Shown: positions 48,287 through 56,054 of the stretch, piece by piece | Numbering within the stretch: the first letter of the stretch is position 1 | How the letters are laid out: every line of letters starts with the position of its first letter | NCBI RefSeq assembly: GCF_900130075.1 | Contig: NZ_LT671418.1 | Coordinates: 2,480,001 to 2,544,000, forward strand | Length of the DNA: 64,000 bases | Direction of reading: 5' to 3' | Origin: Herminiimonas arsenitoxidans | Lineage (GTDB): Bacteria > Pseudomonadota > Gammaproteobacteria > Burkholderiales > Burkholderiaceae_D | Notes under the pieces: model-generated | Told to the model about the DNA's origin: nothing | The model's database searches: none | Seen by the model: the letters and a program-made list of their open reading frames with translations, nothing else | Program-made: the position numbers and the translations under genes

Positions 48287-48973
48287 ATGCTTATCCATAT
48301 TCCAGACGTGCTTGACCAACAAGAACTCAAGCTCATCAATGACAAATTGGCGAATGCCGGTTCGGCTTGGGTAGACGGGCGTGTGACGGCAGGTTATCAA
48401 GGTGCGCCGGTCAAACTCAATCAACAGATTGATGAGCGTTCTAGCGTTGCGCATGAGTGTCAAAAAATCGTCTTGGCAGCAGTGGAAGGACATTCACTTT
48501 TCATTAGTGGTGCTTTGCCGAATGCAGTGTACCCACCGATGTTCAATCGCTATAGCGAAGGCATGACTTTCGGTGCGCATATAGATGGCAGCATTCGTTT
48601 CCCGCCCATGGGTGGGCGCAAAGTACGTACGGATTTATCCGCCACACTTTTTCTCACTGATCCGGATGATTACGACGGTGGTGAACTGGAAATACAAGAT
48701 ACCTACGGTGTGCATAGAGCAAAATTTGCTGCCGGCGATTTGGTGCTCTATCCGGCAACCAGTTTGCATCAGGTAACACCGATCACACGCGGTGTAAGAA
48801 CCGCATGTTTCTTCTGGGTAGAGAGCTTGGTGCGAGATGACGCACAGCGTGCTTTGCTATTTGATATGGATAACGCAATCCAGACATTGAATGCGAGTGA
48901 TGCAGACCCAGTTGCACGCCGTACATTGATCGGTGTGTATCACAATCTGATACGACAATGGGCTAACACATGA
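48287..48973 (+). CDS. piuC: PKHD-type Fe(II)/2-oxoglutarate hydroxylase PiuC (YbiX)
   Basis: The 228-residue protein has the double-stranded beta-helix pattern with the iron ligands HID (GAHIDGSIRF) and a distal His (SLHQVTPITRGVRTACFFW), the Arg of which would bind 2-oxoglutarate. PiuC/YbiX is encoded next to Fiu/PiuA-type receptors in other bacteria; the natural substrate is unknown. GAAAGG precedes the start. It overlaps the next gene by four bases. Confidence 0.9.
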   Translation: MLIHIPDVLDQQELKLINDKLANAGSAWVDGRVTAGYQGAPVKLNQQIDERSSVAHECQKIVLAAVEGHSLFISGALPNAVYPPMFNRYSEGMTFGAHIDGSIRFPPMGGRKVRTDLSATLFLTDPDDYDGGELEIQDTYGVHRAKFAAGDLVLYPATSLHQVTPITRGVRTACFFWVESLVRDDAQRALLFDMDNAIQTLNASDADPVARRTLIGVYHNLIRQWANT

Positions 48974-49749
48974 AAACGACAGCCTATTCCTTGCCGATGA
49001 CGAAAGAGGAGCTTGATGCCTTGCCTGTGGAACATTGGCAGGAGTTGTTGAGCGGCGCGCCTGAAGTGCTGGTTGAGTGGTTGACTGCAGCTGCAGCTCT
49101 GGATGATTGCAATGCGCAAGCCTTGCTGGGACAAATGCTGTTGGATGGTAACGGTGTCACACCAAATACCAGTCGTGCATACGCTTGTTTCGTTGCGGCA
49201 TCAGAGCAGCAGCAAGCAATGGCGATGAATATGCGCGGTCGCTGTCTTGAACATGGTTGGGGTACGCAGATTGATCCCGTAGCAGCTGCACATTGGTACC
49301 GGAGTGCAGCCGAAGCAGGATTGGATTGGGGCATGTACAACTACGCAAATTTGCTGTCACGCGGTCGCGGTGTTGAGCTGAATCAGGAACTAGCTCTAGA
49401 CTGGTATCGTAAAGCAGCGGGAATGGGACATGCCAAGTCATTGAATCTGGTTGGTCGTTACTACGAAGAAGGTATCGTCGTAGAGGCGAGTCGCAGCACT
49501 GCTTTTAACTACTATAGAGATTCCGCCTTGGCCGGAGATTTTCGAGGCCAGTACAGTTATGCCTGCATGCTGGCGGAGCGTGGCAGAATTGATGAAGCGA
49601 CGCGCTGGCTGGAAAAAATTCCAGCGACGGCTACGATCGCATTCATGAATAAAATCGGCAATGATTTACTCTTATCCGCACATCCGAGTTTCCGCGCATT
49701 TGCAGAAAAAATATTGGCTAAGGATTTTGTAACGCTAAGGATGGGATAA
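48970..49749 (+). CDS. Sel1-repeat protein in the piuC operon
   Basis: The 259-residue protein has at least four Sel1-like (TPR-type) repeats between about residues 50 and 190: AQALLGQMLLDGNGVTPNTS, RGRCLEHGWGTQIDPVAAAHWYR and SLNLVGRYYEEGIVVEASRS are copies. No signal peptide or membrane segment is seen, so it is probably cytosolic. Its ATG overlaps the piuC stop, so translation is coupled. Such a partner is frequent beside piuC; its role is unknown. Confidence 0.86.
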   Translation: MKTTAYSLPMTKEELDALPVEHWQELLSGAPEVLVEWLTAAAALDDCNAQALLGQMLLDGNGVTPNTSRAYACFVAASEQQQAMAMNMRGRCLEHGWGTQIDPVAAAHWYRSAAEAGLDWGMYNYANLLSRGRGVELNQELALDWYRKAAGMGHAKSLNLVGRYYEEGIVVEASRSTAFNYYRDSALAGDFRGQYSYACMLAERGRIDEATRWLEKIPATATIAFMNKIGNDLLLSAHPSFRAFAEKILAKDFVTLRMG

Positions 49750-49782
49750 AAATTGGGCATACCGTTTCATTAGCTATAGCGC

Positions 49783-51153
49783 TTAATACACATCGCGTCG
49801 ATAACGACCTTGCTGAATTAACTGCTCTACACCTTCTGCGCCGACGATGTCGGTCAGTGCAGCTTCCACACCGCCAGCCATTCCGTCCAAACTGCCGCAC
49901 ACATAAATCGCAGCATCGGCTGTCAGCCATGCGCGCACGTTCTCTGCCTGCTCGCGTAGCTTGTCTTGTACATAAATACGTTCAGCCTGATCGCGCGAGA
50001 ACACGATGTCGGCACGTTCCAATACGCCCTGGGTTTGCCACGCTTCGATCTCATTGCGATAGTAGAAATCGTTAGCCGCATTGCGTTCGCCAAATACCAG
50101 CCAGTTGCGTTGCGCGCCGTTGGCTGCGCGTGCTTTCAAATGGCTGCGCAAACCGGCGAGGCCGGTGCCGTTGCCGATCAGGATCAATGGACGGTGTTGA
50201 TTGTCACCGAGGCGGAAGTTGCTGTGTGCACGCAGACGCAGATCGATTATTTGACCTACAGCCGCTTGCTCAGTTAACCAGCCCGATGCGATGCCGAGCG
50301 TGCCGTCTTCGCGTCGCTCCTGACGAACTAATAAATGCACACGACCATCGGTTGGTATCGATGCAACTGAATATTCGCGTGGACGTTCTTGATCGGCTGG
50401 TGCCAGCACTTGCACCAGATCACCCGCTTCCCACGTCGCATGTTCGCTCAGTGCTTCCAGTTCAAGATGGAAGGTGGCACCACCCGCGCTCTCGGGATTG
50501 AGATGATGGCGCGCGGCGAGTCGCCATGGCTGATAAGACGGGGCTTGCCAATCGGGCGCATCGTTGGTGCCGGCGATATGACTTAGATGATGCTGCCAGG
50601 TGTGCAGCGCCTTATTATCGCCATTGTCTGCTTCCACGCTTTCAAATAAGGCTAGGGCGCCGCATTTGCGCAGCCATCGCGTCAACGTGTGGCCGAAGCC
50701 GCAGAAGTGTGTGTAGTGGCTATCACCCAGCATCAGTACGCCGAAGTGCAAATGTGGCAAGGCTTGCTTGGCATTCATTAGCTTGGTGGCGAACAGCGAT
50801 GCATTGTCCGGTGGATCGCCTTCGCCATAAGTGCTGACGACGAAGAGCGCGCGTTCCGCTTGCATCAAATCATCCAGACTGATTTCGGACAAAGTCGCCA
50901 CGCGTGTCGGTACACCGGCGGTGTGCAGCATGCGCGCGGTTTGCCATGCGAGTTGTTCGGCGGAGCCGGTCTGACTTGCGTAAGCGATGAGCCACGGCTG
51001 TGTGCCATCAGCTGCAGGTCTGAGCGCGGCTGCATCGCGCAAGGCTTGTTGCTGCTTGCGTCGCTGCGCGTAATAGATGACCAGACATAAAGCGAGATAG
51101 GCGACTACGAGTAGTGTCGCTACGATCACGCGGGTTGATACGCTCCAGTTCAT
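49783..51153 (-). CDS. Membrane-anchored flavodoxin/FAD/NAD(P) reductase (CysJ-like)
   Basis: The 456-residue protein has one N-terminal membrane helix (VIVATLLVVAYLALCLVIYY), a flavodoxin-like FMN domain (IAYASQTGSAEQLAWQTARM; VVSTYGEGDPPDNASLF) and a ferredoxin-reductase-like FAD/NADP module (RPREYSVASIP near 270; LILIGNGTGLAGLRSHL near 340; AIYVCGSLDGMAGGVEAAL). It should pass electrons from NAD(P)H through flavins at the membrane. It is the last gene of an operon with ApbE, DUF4198, DUF2271 and PepSY. Reduction of ferric iron or a membrane partner is inferred. Confidence 0.85.
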   Translation of the reverse strand: MNWSVSTRVIVATLLVVAYLALCLVIYYAQRRKQQQALRDAAALRPAADGTQPWLIAYASQTGSAEQLAWQTARMLHTAGVPTRVATLSEISLDDLMQAERALFVVSTYGEGDPPDNASLFATKLMNAKQALPHLHFGVLMLGDSHYTHFCGFGHTLTRWLRKCGALALFESVEADNGDNKALHTWQHHLSHIAGTNDAPDWQAPSYQPWRLAARHHLNPESAGGATFHLELEALSEHATWEAGDLVQVLAPADQERPREYSVASIPTDGRVHLLVRQERREDGTLGIASGWLTEQAAVGQIIDLRLRAHSNFRLGDNQHRPLILIGNGTGLAGLRSHLKARAANGAQRNWLVFGERNAANDFYYRNEIEAWQTQGVLERADIVFSRDQAERIYVQDKLREQAENVRAWLTADAAIYVCGSLDGMAGGVEAALTDIVGAEGVEQLIQQGRYRRDVY

Positions 51154-52187
51154 TGCAGCAAGTCCAATAGTGATGAACTCAGATGTTCTTCAAAACCATC
51201 TTTGCTGCGATTGATAAACAATGCGGCCAGTTCATGTTCGTTTGCGTAAGCCAAGCCTTGTTCTGCACCCATCACGCCGAGCGCAGTTGACCATGCATCT
51301 GCTGCCATGCAATCGCGATGCAGTACGGTGACGGACGCAAGGCCGTGACGTATCGGTTCGCCGCTGCGCGGATCTATCGTGTGTGAGAAACGTGTCGCAT
51401 CGTTTTCAAAATAGCGACGGTAATCGCCAGACGTTGCGGCCGACCAGTCGTACAGCGCTGCGATGGTTTCCATGCCAATGACAGTATTGGATGCAGCGGA
51501 TGCCAATGCGTCCGGTAGTGGATGTTCGAGCGCAACCCACCACGGTTGGCCATCCGGCTTGACGCCTTCGCCGCGTAGTTCACCGCCGACTTCCACTAAA
51601 AAACTGTCTATGCCGCGTTGCTGCAATTCGCGTGCAACCTGATCGACACCGTAGCCTTTGGCAATCGCGGACAGATCGATATAGACGTTGCCTGGCTGCT
51701 GCACGCTTTGTGTTGCTGTGTCGATTTGTATGCGTTGCCAGCCGCATTGCGCGCGTGCTGTGTCCAGCTCAGTTTGTGTCGGTGTGATGAAGTCAGCTTC
51801 GTTATAACGTTTGCTGGGGCCAAAGCCCCAGGCATTGACCAATGCACCAGCCGTTGGATCGTAAGCACCATTGCTATCGCGTGCGACGCGCAATGCGTAT
51901 TCCAGTACCGTGAAAAATTCATCCGGCAAGGTGTGCCATGAACCTGCCGGTGCATTGTTGAACTGGCTCAAATTCGATGTCGCGTCCCAAGTGCTCATTT
52001 GCGCGACGACGGTATCTAGTTGATCTTGTATCGCCTGACGCAAAGGTGGCAAGTGCCGTGTGACTTCCGCGATCAGTTTCACTGACCAACTCGTCCCCAT
52101 CGTTTGGCCGTGCAAGGTGTGCACGACGCCGCCCAAGGCTGGCGATTCAGGTGGAGTGTCTATGAGTGGGACTAGTGTGCGTCGCAT
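51150..52187 (-). CDS. apbE: FAD:protein FMN transferase (ApbE family)
   Basis: The 345-residue protein has the ApbE pattern: GQTMGTSWSVKLIAE, TLVNAWGFGP-type ALVNAWGFGPSKRYN, YIDLSAIAKGYGVDQVARE, and the C-terminal RFSHTIDPRSGEPIRHGLA, TALGVMGAEQGL. It attaches FMN covalently to threonine of target proteins using FAD. No signal peptide is evident (most ApbE proteins have one), so location is uncertain. It overlaps the reductase gene by four bases. A target (S/T)GA(T/S)-type site may be in a neighbour such as the DUF2271 protein, whose SGATRAP fits loosely. Confidence 0.88.
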   Translation of the reverse strand: MRRTLVPLIDTPPESPALGGVVHTLHGQTMGTSWSVKLIAEVTRHLPPLRQAIQDQLDTVVAQMSTWDATSNLSQFNNAPAGSWHTLPDEFFTVLEYALRVARDSNGAYDPTAGALVNAWGFGPSKRYNEADFITPTQTELDTARAQCGWQRIQIDTATQSVQQPGNVYIDLSAIAKGYGVDQVARELQQRGIDSFLVEVGGELRGEGVKPDGQPWWVALEHPLPDALASAASNTVIGMETIAALYDWSAATSGDYRRYFENDATRFSHTIDPRSGEPIRHGLASVTVLHRDCMAADAWSTALGVMGAEQGLAYANEHELAALFINRSKDGFEEHLSSSLLDLLQ

Positions 52188-52273
52188 AATGTTGGCAATC
52201 TTGCAGCCATGGCATCAGAATGAAAAACGCCCGTTGCCGGGAAAGGACAACGGGCGCAGCTGAGTGTGCGTGC

Positions 52274-53137
52274 TTACGGTTGCAGCACTTCCAGCGTCGC
52301 GGTGTAGCTGGCGCGACGGATAGGTTTAGCCAGCGTACCAACTACGCGTGGAGCAGCGTTTGCACCAGCAGTTTGAGGACCCATTTGCGGGCCACCGTTG
52401 CTGGCACTCATCCAGTACATGCCTGCAGTTGGCCACTTGACGCTGAACTTGCCGTCTTTATCGGTCTTGACCTTGATCTCGCCCAGTTGATCGCGATAGC
52501 GGATGCCACCTGGAATCACAGTGACTTCAATATCAGCGGCCGGTTTGCCATCAAGCAGGAAACGGAAATTGCTGGTTTCACCGGAGAACAAATCGTTAGG
52601 ATGTGTGATCGGCACCAATTCCAGGCCAACACCGGTTGGCTTCAATACAGCGTCAGTCGGTTTGCCGGAGCTGACGAATACTTCCATGCGGCTTTGCATG
52701 CGGCTCACGTTCACATCGGTTGCATCGGCTGGTACTTCCTTGGCGAAGGTTTCCGCCGTACCGCGCCAGCGTTTGTTTTCTGTGCCGACTTTGTAGCTTG
52801 CGTTCAAGCCGTCGTTCACCATCGTCAATTTGTACGTACCTTTTTGCGACAGCTTCACGTCGAAGGTGCTGCGGTATTTACCTGTACTTTTATTCTCTAC
52901 CGGTGCGGCGCTGCCGTCCGGTGCGATCACGGCCAGAGTATCCAGACGCAATGGATTGTGTTCGAAGTAAAACAGATCGTTGGATACCGCTGCGTCAACC
53001 GTGACCCAAGGTTCATTGCCGGACAACACAGTGGCGGATGGCAGCATCCAGGCGCGATGCGCATGTGCAGCCATAGGCAGGGCGACGGAGAGAGAAACAG
53101 CCAGCGCTGCTGCGCGCCACAGGGAAGTTTTTTTCAT
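52274..53137 (-). CDS. Periplasmic DUF4198-family protein (second copy in window)
   Basis: The 287-residue protein has a signal peptide (LAVSLSVALPMAAHAHRAWM, cleaved after AHA) with HRAWMLPSATVLSG at the mature N-terminus. An Ig-like C-terminal domain follows (GKPAADIEVTVIPGGIRYRD; KTDKDGKFSVKWPTAGMYWM). It is the same family as 42483-43205. Proteins like this accompany iron and cobalt uptake genes. Between the upstream DUF2271 gene and downstream apbE, it is part of a five-gene operon. Confidence 0.8.
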   Translation of the reverse strand: MKKTSLWRAAALAVSLSVALPMAAHAHRAWMLPSATVLSGNEPWVTVDAAVSNDLFYFEHNPLRLDTLAVIAPDGSAAPVENKSTGKYRSTFDVKLSQKGTYKLTMVNDGLNASYKVGTENKRWRGTAETFAKEVPADATDVNVSRMQSRMEVFVSSGKPTDAVLKPTGVGLELVPITHPNDLFSGETSNFRFLLDGKPAADIEVTVIPGGIRYRDQLGEIKVKTDKDGKFSVKWPTAGMYWMSASNGGPQMGPQTAGANAAPRVVGTLAKPIRRASYTATLEVLQP

Positions 53138-53154
53138 GGAAGTGTCCTTGATCG

Positions 53155-53667
53155 TTATGGTTTTAATTCGAGGGAAACGGTGCCGAGCTCATGCTCGCCT
53201 TTAACTTGTGCGGTTTGTGCTGTCTTGATAGGCCATTGGAAAGGTAGGCGAAGCAATTCGCGACCGCCGACTTCACGCGCGGCTTCCACCACCAATGTAT
53301 ATTCGCCAGCCGGTAATTTATCGAGGCCGGATTTGGTACTGTTGAACGTGAGTTGCTGTTCGCCCGGTGCGCGGGTGGCGCCACTCAAGCCATCGACCGG
53401 CATTTGCAAATCGCGACCGCTTTTACGCCACCATTGGCGCATGTCCTTGAGCCACTTGGTGCCTTCGTTATTCTTCATCTTCAAGTCGTACCAGACCGCC
53501 AGATTGCGTACGAAAGTTTGGTCCGCACCTTCAATCCAGAACGCGACGTAAGGCTTATGATATTCGGCCACGGTCAAGCGCGGGATCTCGACTTTGACAT
53601 TCATGTCAGCAGCGAAGGCTGGCGTTGTGAGCGCAGCGCCCAACATAAAGGAATAAGAAATTCGCAT
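53155..53667 (-). CDS. DUF2271 periplasmic protein
   Basis: The 170-residue protein has a signal peptide (ISYSFMLGAALTTPAFAADM) and a DUF2271 domain: VKVEIPRLTVAEYHKPYVAF, EGTKWLKDMRQWWRKSGRD, and the segment GLSGATRAPGEQQL. Members are found with PepSY and ApbE proteins; the SGAT stretch resembles a flavinylation site recognised by ApbE, which is inference. I chose the ATG at 53667 since GAGG precedes it; a much longer in-frame extension reads into the upstream gene. Confidence 0.82.
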   Translation of the reverse strand: MRISYSFMLGAALTTPAFAADMNVKVEIPRLTVAEYHKPYVAFWIEGADQTFVRNLAVWYDLKMKNNEGTKWLKDMRQWWRKSGRDLQMPVDGLSGATRAPGEQQLTFNSTKSGLDKLPAGEYTLVVEAAREVGGRELLRLPFQWPIKTAQTAQVKGEHELGTVSLELKP

Positions 53668-53696
53668 AGAACCTCGTAGTAATCGATGAATAGAAA

Positions 53697-54347
53697 TTAA
53701 TGAATAAACAAAATAGCCAGCAAGAACGGAATCAACACGCCCAAGCCGACGATAGGCCAGGTACTGGGACGATTGGTCGCGTGCATCTTTAAGATGAACA
53801 AACCAGTGATGGAAAAAATCAAACACGCCGCGGCAAAAATATCGATGAACCAGCTCCACGCCGTGCCTGTGTTGCGACCTTTGTGCAAATCGTTCAAGTA
53901 AGAAATCCAGCCGCGATTGGTCGATTCAAATTCCACCGCACCGCTGGCGCGATCGATGCGCACCCAGGCGTCGCCACCCGGACGCGGCAAGGCGATATAG
54001 ATTTCTTCCGGTGACCATTCCGCTTCACGCTCGCTGACATCCACCGACAAGGTGTCCTTCATCCAGCGTTGTAACTCAACAGGCAAGGCAGCGTTTTCCT
54101 TGCCGGAGTTGCTGCTGGATTCGGTGGAGTTCAACTTTGCCAGCTGGGTTTGCAGTGCGGCGGGCAGCTGCACTTCTTGCGTGGAAACTTGCGGTTTTGC
54201 TTCGATTTGCGACGAGTGATTAAGCGTAATGCCGGTCACGCTGAACAGCAGCATGCCCAGCAGGCATAACGCCGAGCTGATCCAATGCCATTGATGCAGG
54301 GTTTTTAACCAGTAAGCACGTTGAGGGTTATTCGCGCGTGCTTCCAT
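53697..54347 (-). CDS. PepSY-associated membrane protein (first gene of iron redox operon)
   Basis: The 216-residue protein has the PepSY_TM pattern AYWLKTLHQWHWISSALCLL, LFSVTGITLNHSS at the N-terminus, a periplasmic domain (APIY-type EEIYIALPRPGGDAWVRIDR) and two further helices near the end (FIDIFAAACLIFSITGLFIL; VGLGVLIPFLLAILFIH). It starts an operon of five minus-strand genes with 17-86 base gaps or overlaps. It probably anchors a flavin-containing redox path in the inner membrane. Confidence 0.8.
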   Translation of the reverse strand: MEARANNPQRAYWLKTLHQWHWISSALCLLGMLLFSVTGITLNHSSQIEAKPQVSTQEVQLPAALQTQLAKLNSTESSSNSGKENAALPVELQRWMKDTLSVDVSEREAEWSPEEIYIALPRPGGDAWVRIDRASGAVEFESTNRGWISYLNDLHKGRNTGTAWSWFIDIFAAACLIFSITGLFILKMHATNRPSTWPIVGLGVLIPFLLAILFIH

Positions 54348-54389
54348 TAGGTAATCGTTTTCATATCATTTCGGTGATGCTACTGCATG

Positions 54390-54412
54390 TAAATAGCAAT
54401 TATTCTCATTTG
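54390..54412. promoter_or_regulatory. Fur-like site upstream of the PepSY operon
   Basis: AATGAGAAT (minus strand, 54402-54410) is followed by AATT. It matches the Fur consensus in its core but only about 11 of 19 positions overall. Position (about 45 bases upstream of the PepSY start) supports iron control. The 315-base gap to the heat-shock gene contains no protein-coding frame. Confidence 0.5.
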
Positions 54413-54569
54413 GATTCTCGTCGATACGATACTTAATTGCAAGATTTTTTGTGTAAAGAAGTTTGAAGCAGCGTGGAAGGGCGGCTGATGGAGCGCGTCA
54501 GATGCAGAAACGCAAAAATAAATAGAAAAAAGTGCTCTGCATAAGGGCGAAGAGGCGATTTTTCAAGAT

Positions 54570-54597
54570 CTTGAAAGTTGTTTGCGCGTGCTTATAT
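54570..54597 (+). promoter_or_regulatory. Sigma-32-like promoter before the small heat-shock gene
   Basis: CTTGAAA at 54570-54576 is the exact heat-shock -35 element; a weaker CTTATAT -10 match begins 14 bases later at 54591. It lies 66 bases before the gene. Confidence 0.55.
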
Positions 54598-54662
54598 CCG
54601 TCTCAGCGGATGCTCAATGGAGGTCCGCGAACCTTATCGCTTAACTTTAAAAGGATATAACC

Positions 54663-55115
54663 ATGCGCACTTATGACTTTTCCCCACTGTATCGTTCCGC
54701 CATTGGCTTTGATCGTCTGGCACAACTATTCGATGACGCACAGCGCAGCGAATCGCAACCTAGTTATCCGCCATACAACATCGAGCTGGTAGGCGAAAAC
54801 AAATACCGCATCACGATGGCCGTTGCAGGATTCGACCGTTCGGAAATTGAAATTGAAACCGAACGCGATACGCTCAAGATCACCGGCCGCAAGGCAGGCG
54901 AAGAAGGCACGCGCAACTTCCTGCACCGCGGCATCGCTTCACGCAATTTTGAACACAGCTTCCAGTTGGCCAATCACGTACACGTCGTTGGTGCCAAACT
55001 CGATAACGGTCTGCTGAATATCGAACTGGCGCGTGAAATTCCGGAAGCATTGAAGCCACGCAAGATAGTGATTGATGCGGTGGCAGATAATGTGCAGAGC
55101 TTGAAAGCTGCTTAA
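54663..55115 (+). CDS. ibpA: Small heat-shock protein (IbpA-like Hsp20)
   Basis: The 150-residue protein is a class A Hsp20: N-terminal DFSPLYRSAIGFDRLAQLFD, alpha-crystallin domain with NKYRITMAVAGFDRSEIEIE and the C-terminal GLLNIELAREIPE followed by the KPRKI (I-x-I-like) tail. It holds unfolding proteins under heat. A CTTGAAA element is upstream, and the leader has a short GCGGA/TCCGC hairpin (54606-54628) that might be part of a thermosensor. Confidence 0.9.
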   Translation: MRTYDFSPLYRSAIGFDRLAQLFDDAQRSESQPSYPPYNIELVGENKYRITMAVAGFDRSEIEIETERDTLKITGRKAGEEGTRNFLHRGIASRNFEHSFQLANHVHVVGAKLDNGLLNIELAREIPEALKPRKIVIDAVADNVQSLKAA

Positions 55116-55138
55116 TTAGTTAGTTTTCATCAAGCAAA

Positions 55139-55172
55139 TAACGCGGGCAGAATTTCTGTCCGCGTTTTGTTT
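55139..55172 (+). terminator. Terminator after ibpA-like gene
   Basis: ACGCGGGCAG and CTGTCCGCGT pair around AATTT with one mismatch at 55141-55165, followed by TTTGTTTTTG. Confidence 0.82.
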
Positions 55173-55237
55173 TTGTATATAGCTAGATGCGTAAAGGTCT
55201 GCGTCGAATAAGGCTGTGCGTTAAACGTGCAGCTAGT

Positions 55238-55822
55238 TCAAGCCGTTTGCGTTTCACTCATCATCTTGATGAAGGCTTTCAGCAAGACCGGATCGTAACG
55301 CGCTTGATCGCGTTGCAATATCGCTAAGGCATCATCCTTGGATTGCCCTTTGTGATAAGGCCGATTCATCGTGATCGCATCGTAGGAATCCCATATTCTC
55401 ACTATACGTGCAAACAATGGAATGGCTTCGCCCTTCAAGCCGTGCGGATAGCCGCTGCCATCGTAATTCTCGTGGTGATAAAGCACGCAGTCAGTAATGC
55501 GCGCATCCAGCTCCAGCGGTGCCAGTAATTGATGGCCAGCTGCAGGATGTTGTTGGATGAGGAAAAATTCTGTCGCAGTCAGGCGGGTAGGCTTGTTCAG
55601 AATCTGCTCGTTGATACACAGCTTGCCGATGTCATGTATGCCTGCGCCTATCGCAAGCATTTGCGCATCTTCTTCGGAAAAGCCAAGATAGCGGCCAAAT
55701 AAACCGGCCTTGGTATGCAAGCGCTGCAGATGATCCGCCAAATCCGGATCGCGCCCCCGCATGATTCCTCCTATGAACTTTGAAATCTTCTCTAACTGCA
55801 GTTCAGGGGAAGTAGTGCTCAT
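55238..55822 (-). CDS. HD-GYP domain protein (cyclic-di-GMP phosphodiesterase type)
   Basis: The protein of 194 residues from the ATG at 55822 has the HD motif GAGIHDIGKLCI (about 77-88) and the GYP motif HHENYDGSGYPHGLKGEAIP (about 134-153), so all residues of the family are present. HD-GYP enzymes hydrolyse cyclic-di-GMP, usually under control of a fused receiver domain; here none is present. The short N-terminus may recognise a partner. It is convergent with the heat-shock gene. Confidence 0.88.
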   Translation of the reverse strand: MSTTSPELQLEKISKFIGGIMRGRDPDLADHLQRLHTKAGLFGRYLGFSEEDAQMLAIGAGIHDIGKLCINEQILNKPTRLTATEFFLIQQHPAAGHQLLAPLELDARITDCVLYHHENYDGSGYPHGLKGEAIPLFARIVRIWDSYDAITMNRPYHKGQSKDDALAILQRDQARYDPVLLKAFIKMMSETQTA

Positions 55823-56054
55823 GGTTGTTTCTCTTTGTGACGGTATTGATGAGACACACGCATGCCTTTTTTGCATGGTGTACGAACAGCGCGATCATCT
55901 TGTGGAAAATCGGCAGATCGGGATTTTAACTTCCTCAACAGCAACGTGTCCAAACTGGGACAATATGTCCAAGCTTGCAGAGAGTCGGTAGAACTCACAA
56001 AAATTGTTATCAATGTTGCAGAAGAATTAAGCAGGGCGTAGCAATTCTTGTGAA

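Noticed and set aside
53668..53859. 64-residue N-terminal extension of the DUF2271 protein
   Set aside because: It overlaps the PepSY gene and would bury the clear signal peptide that starts at 53667.
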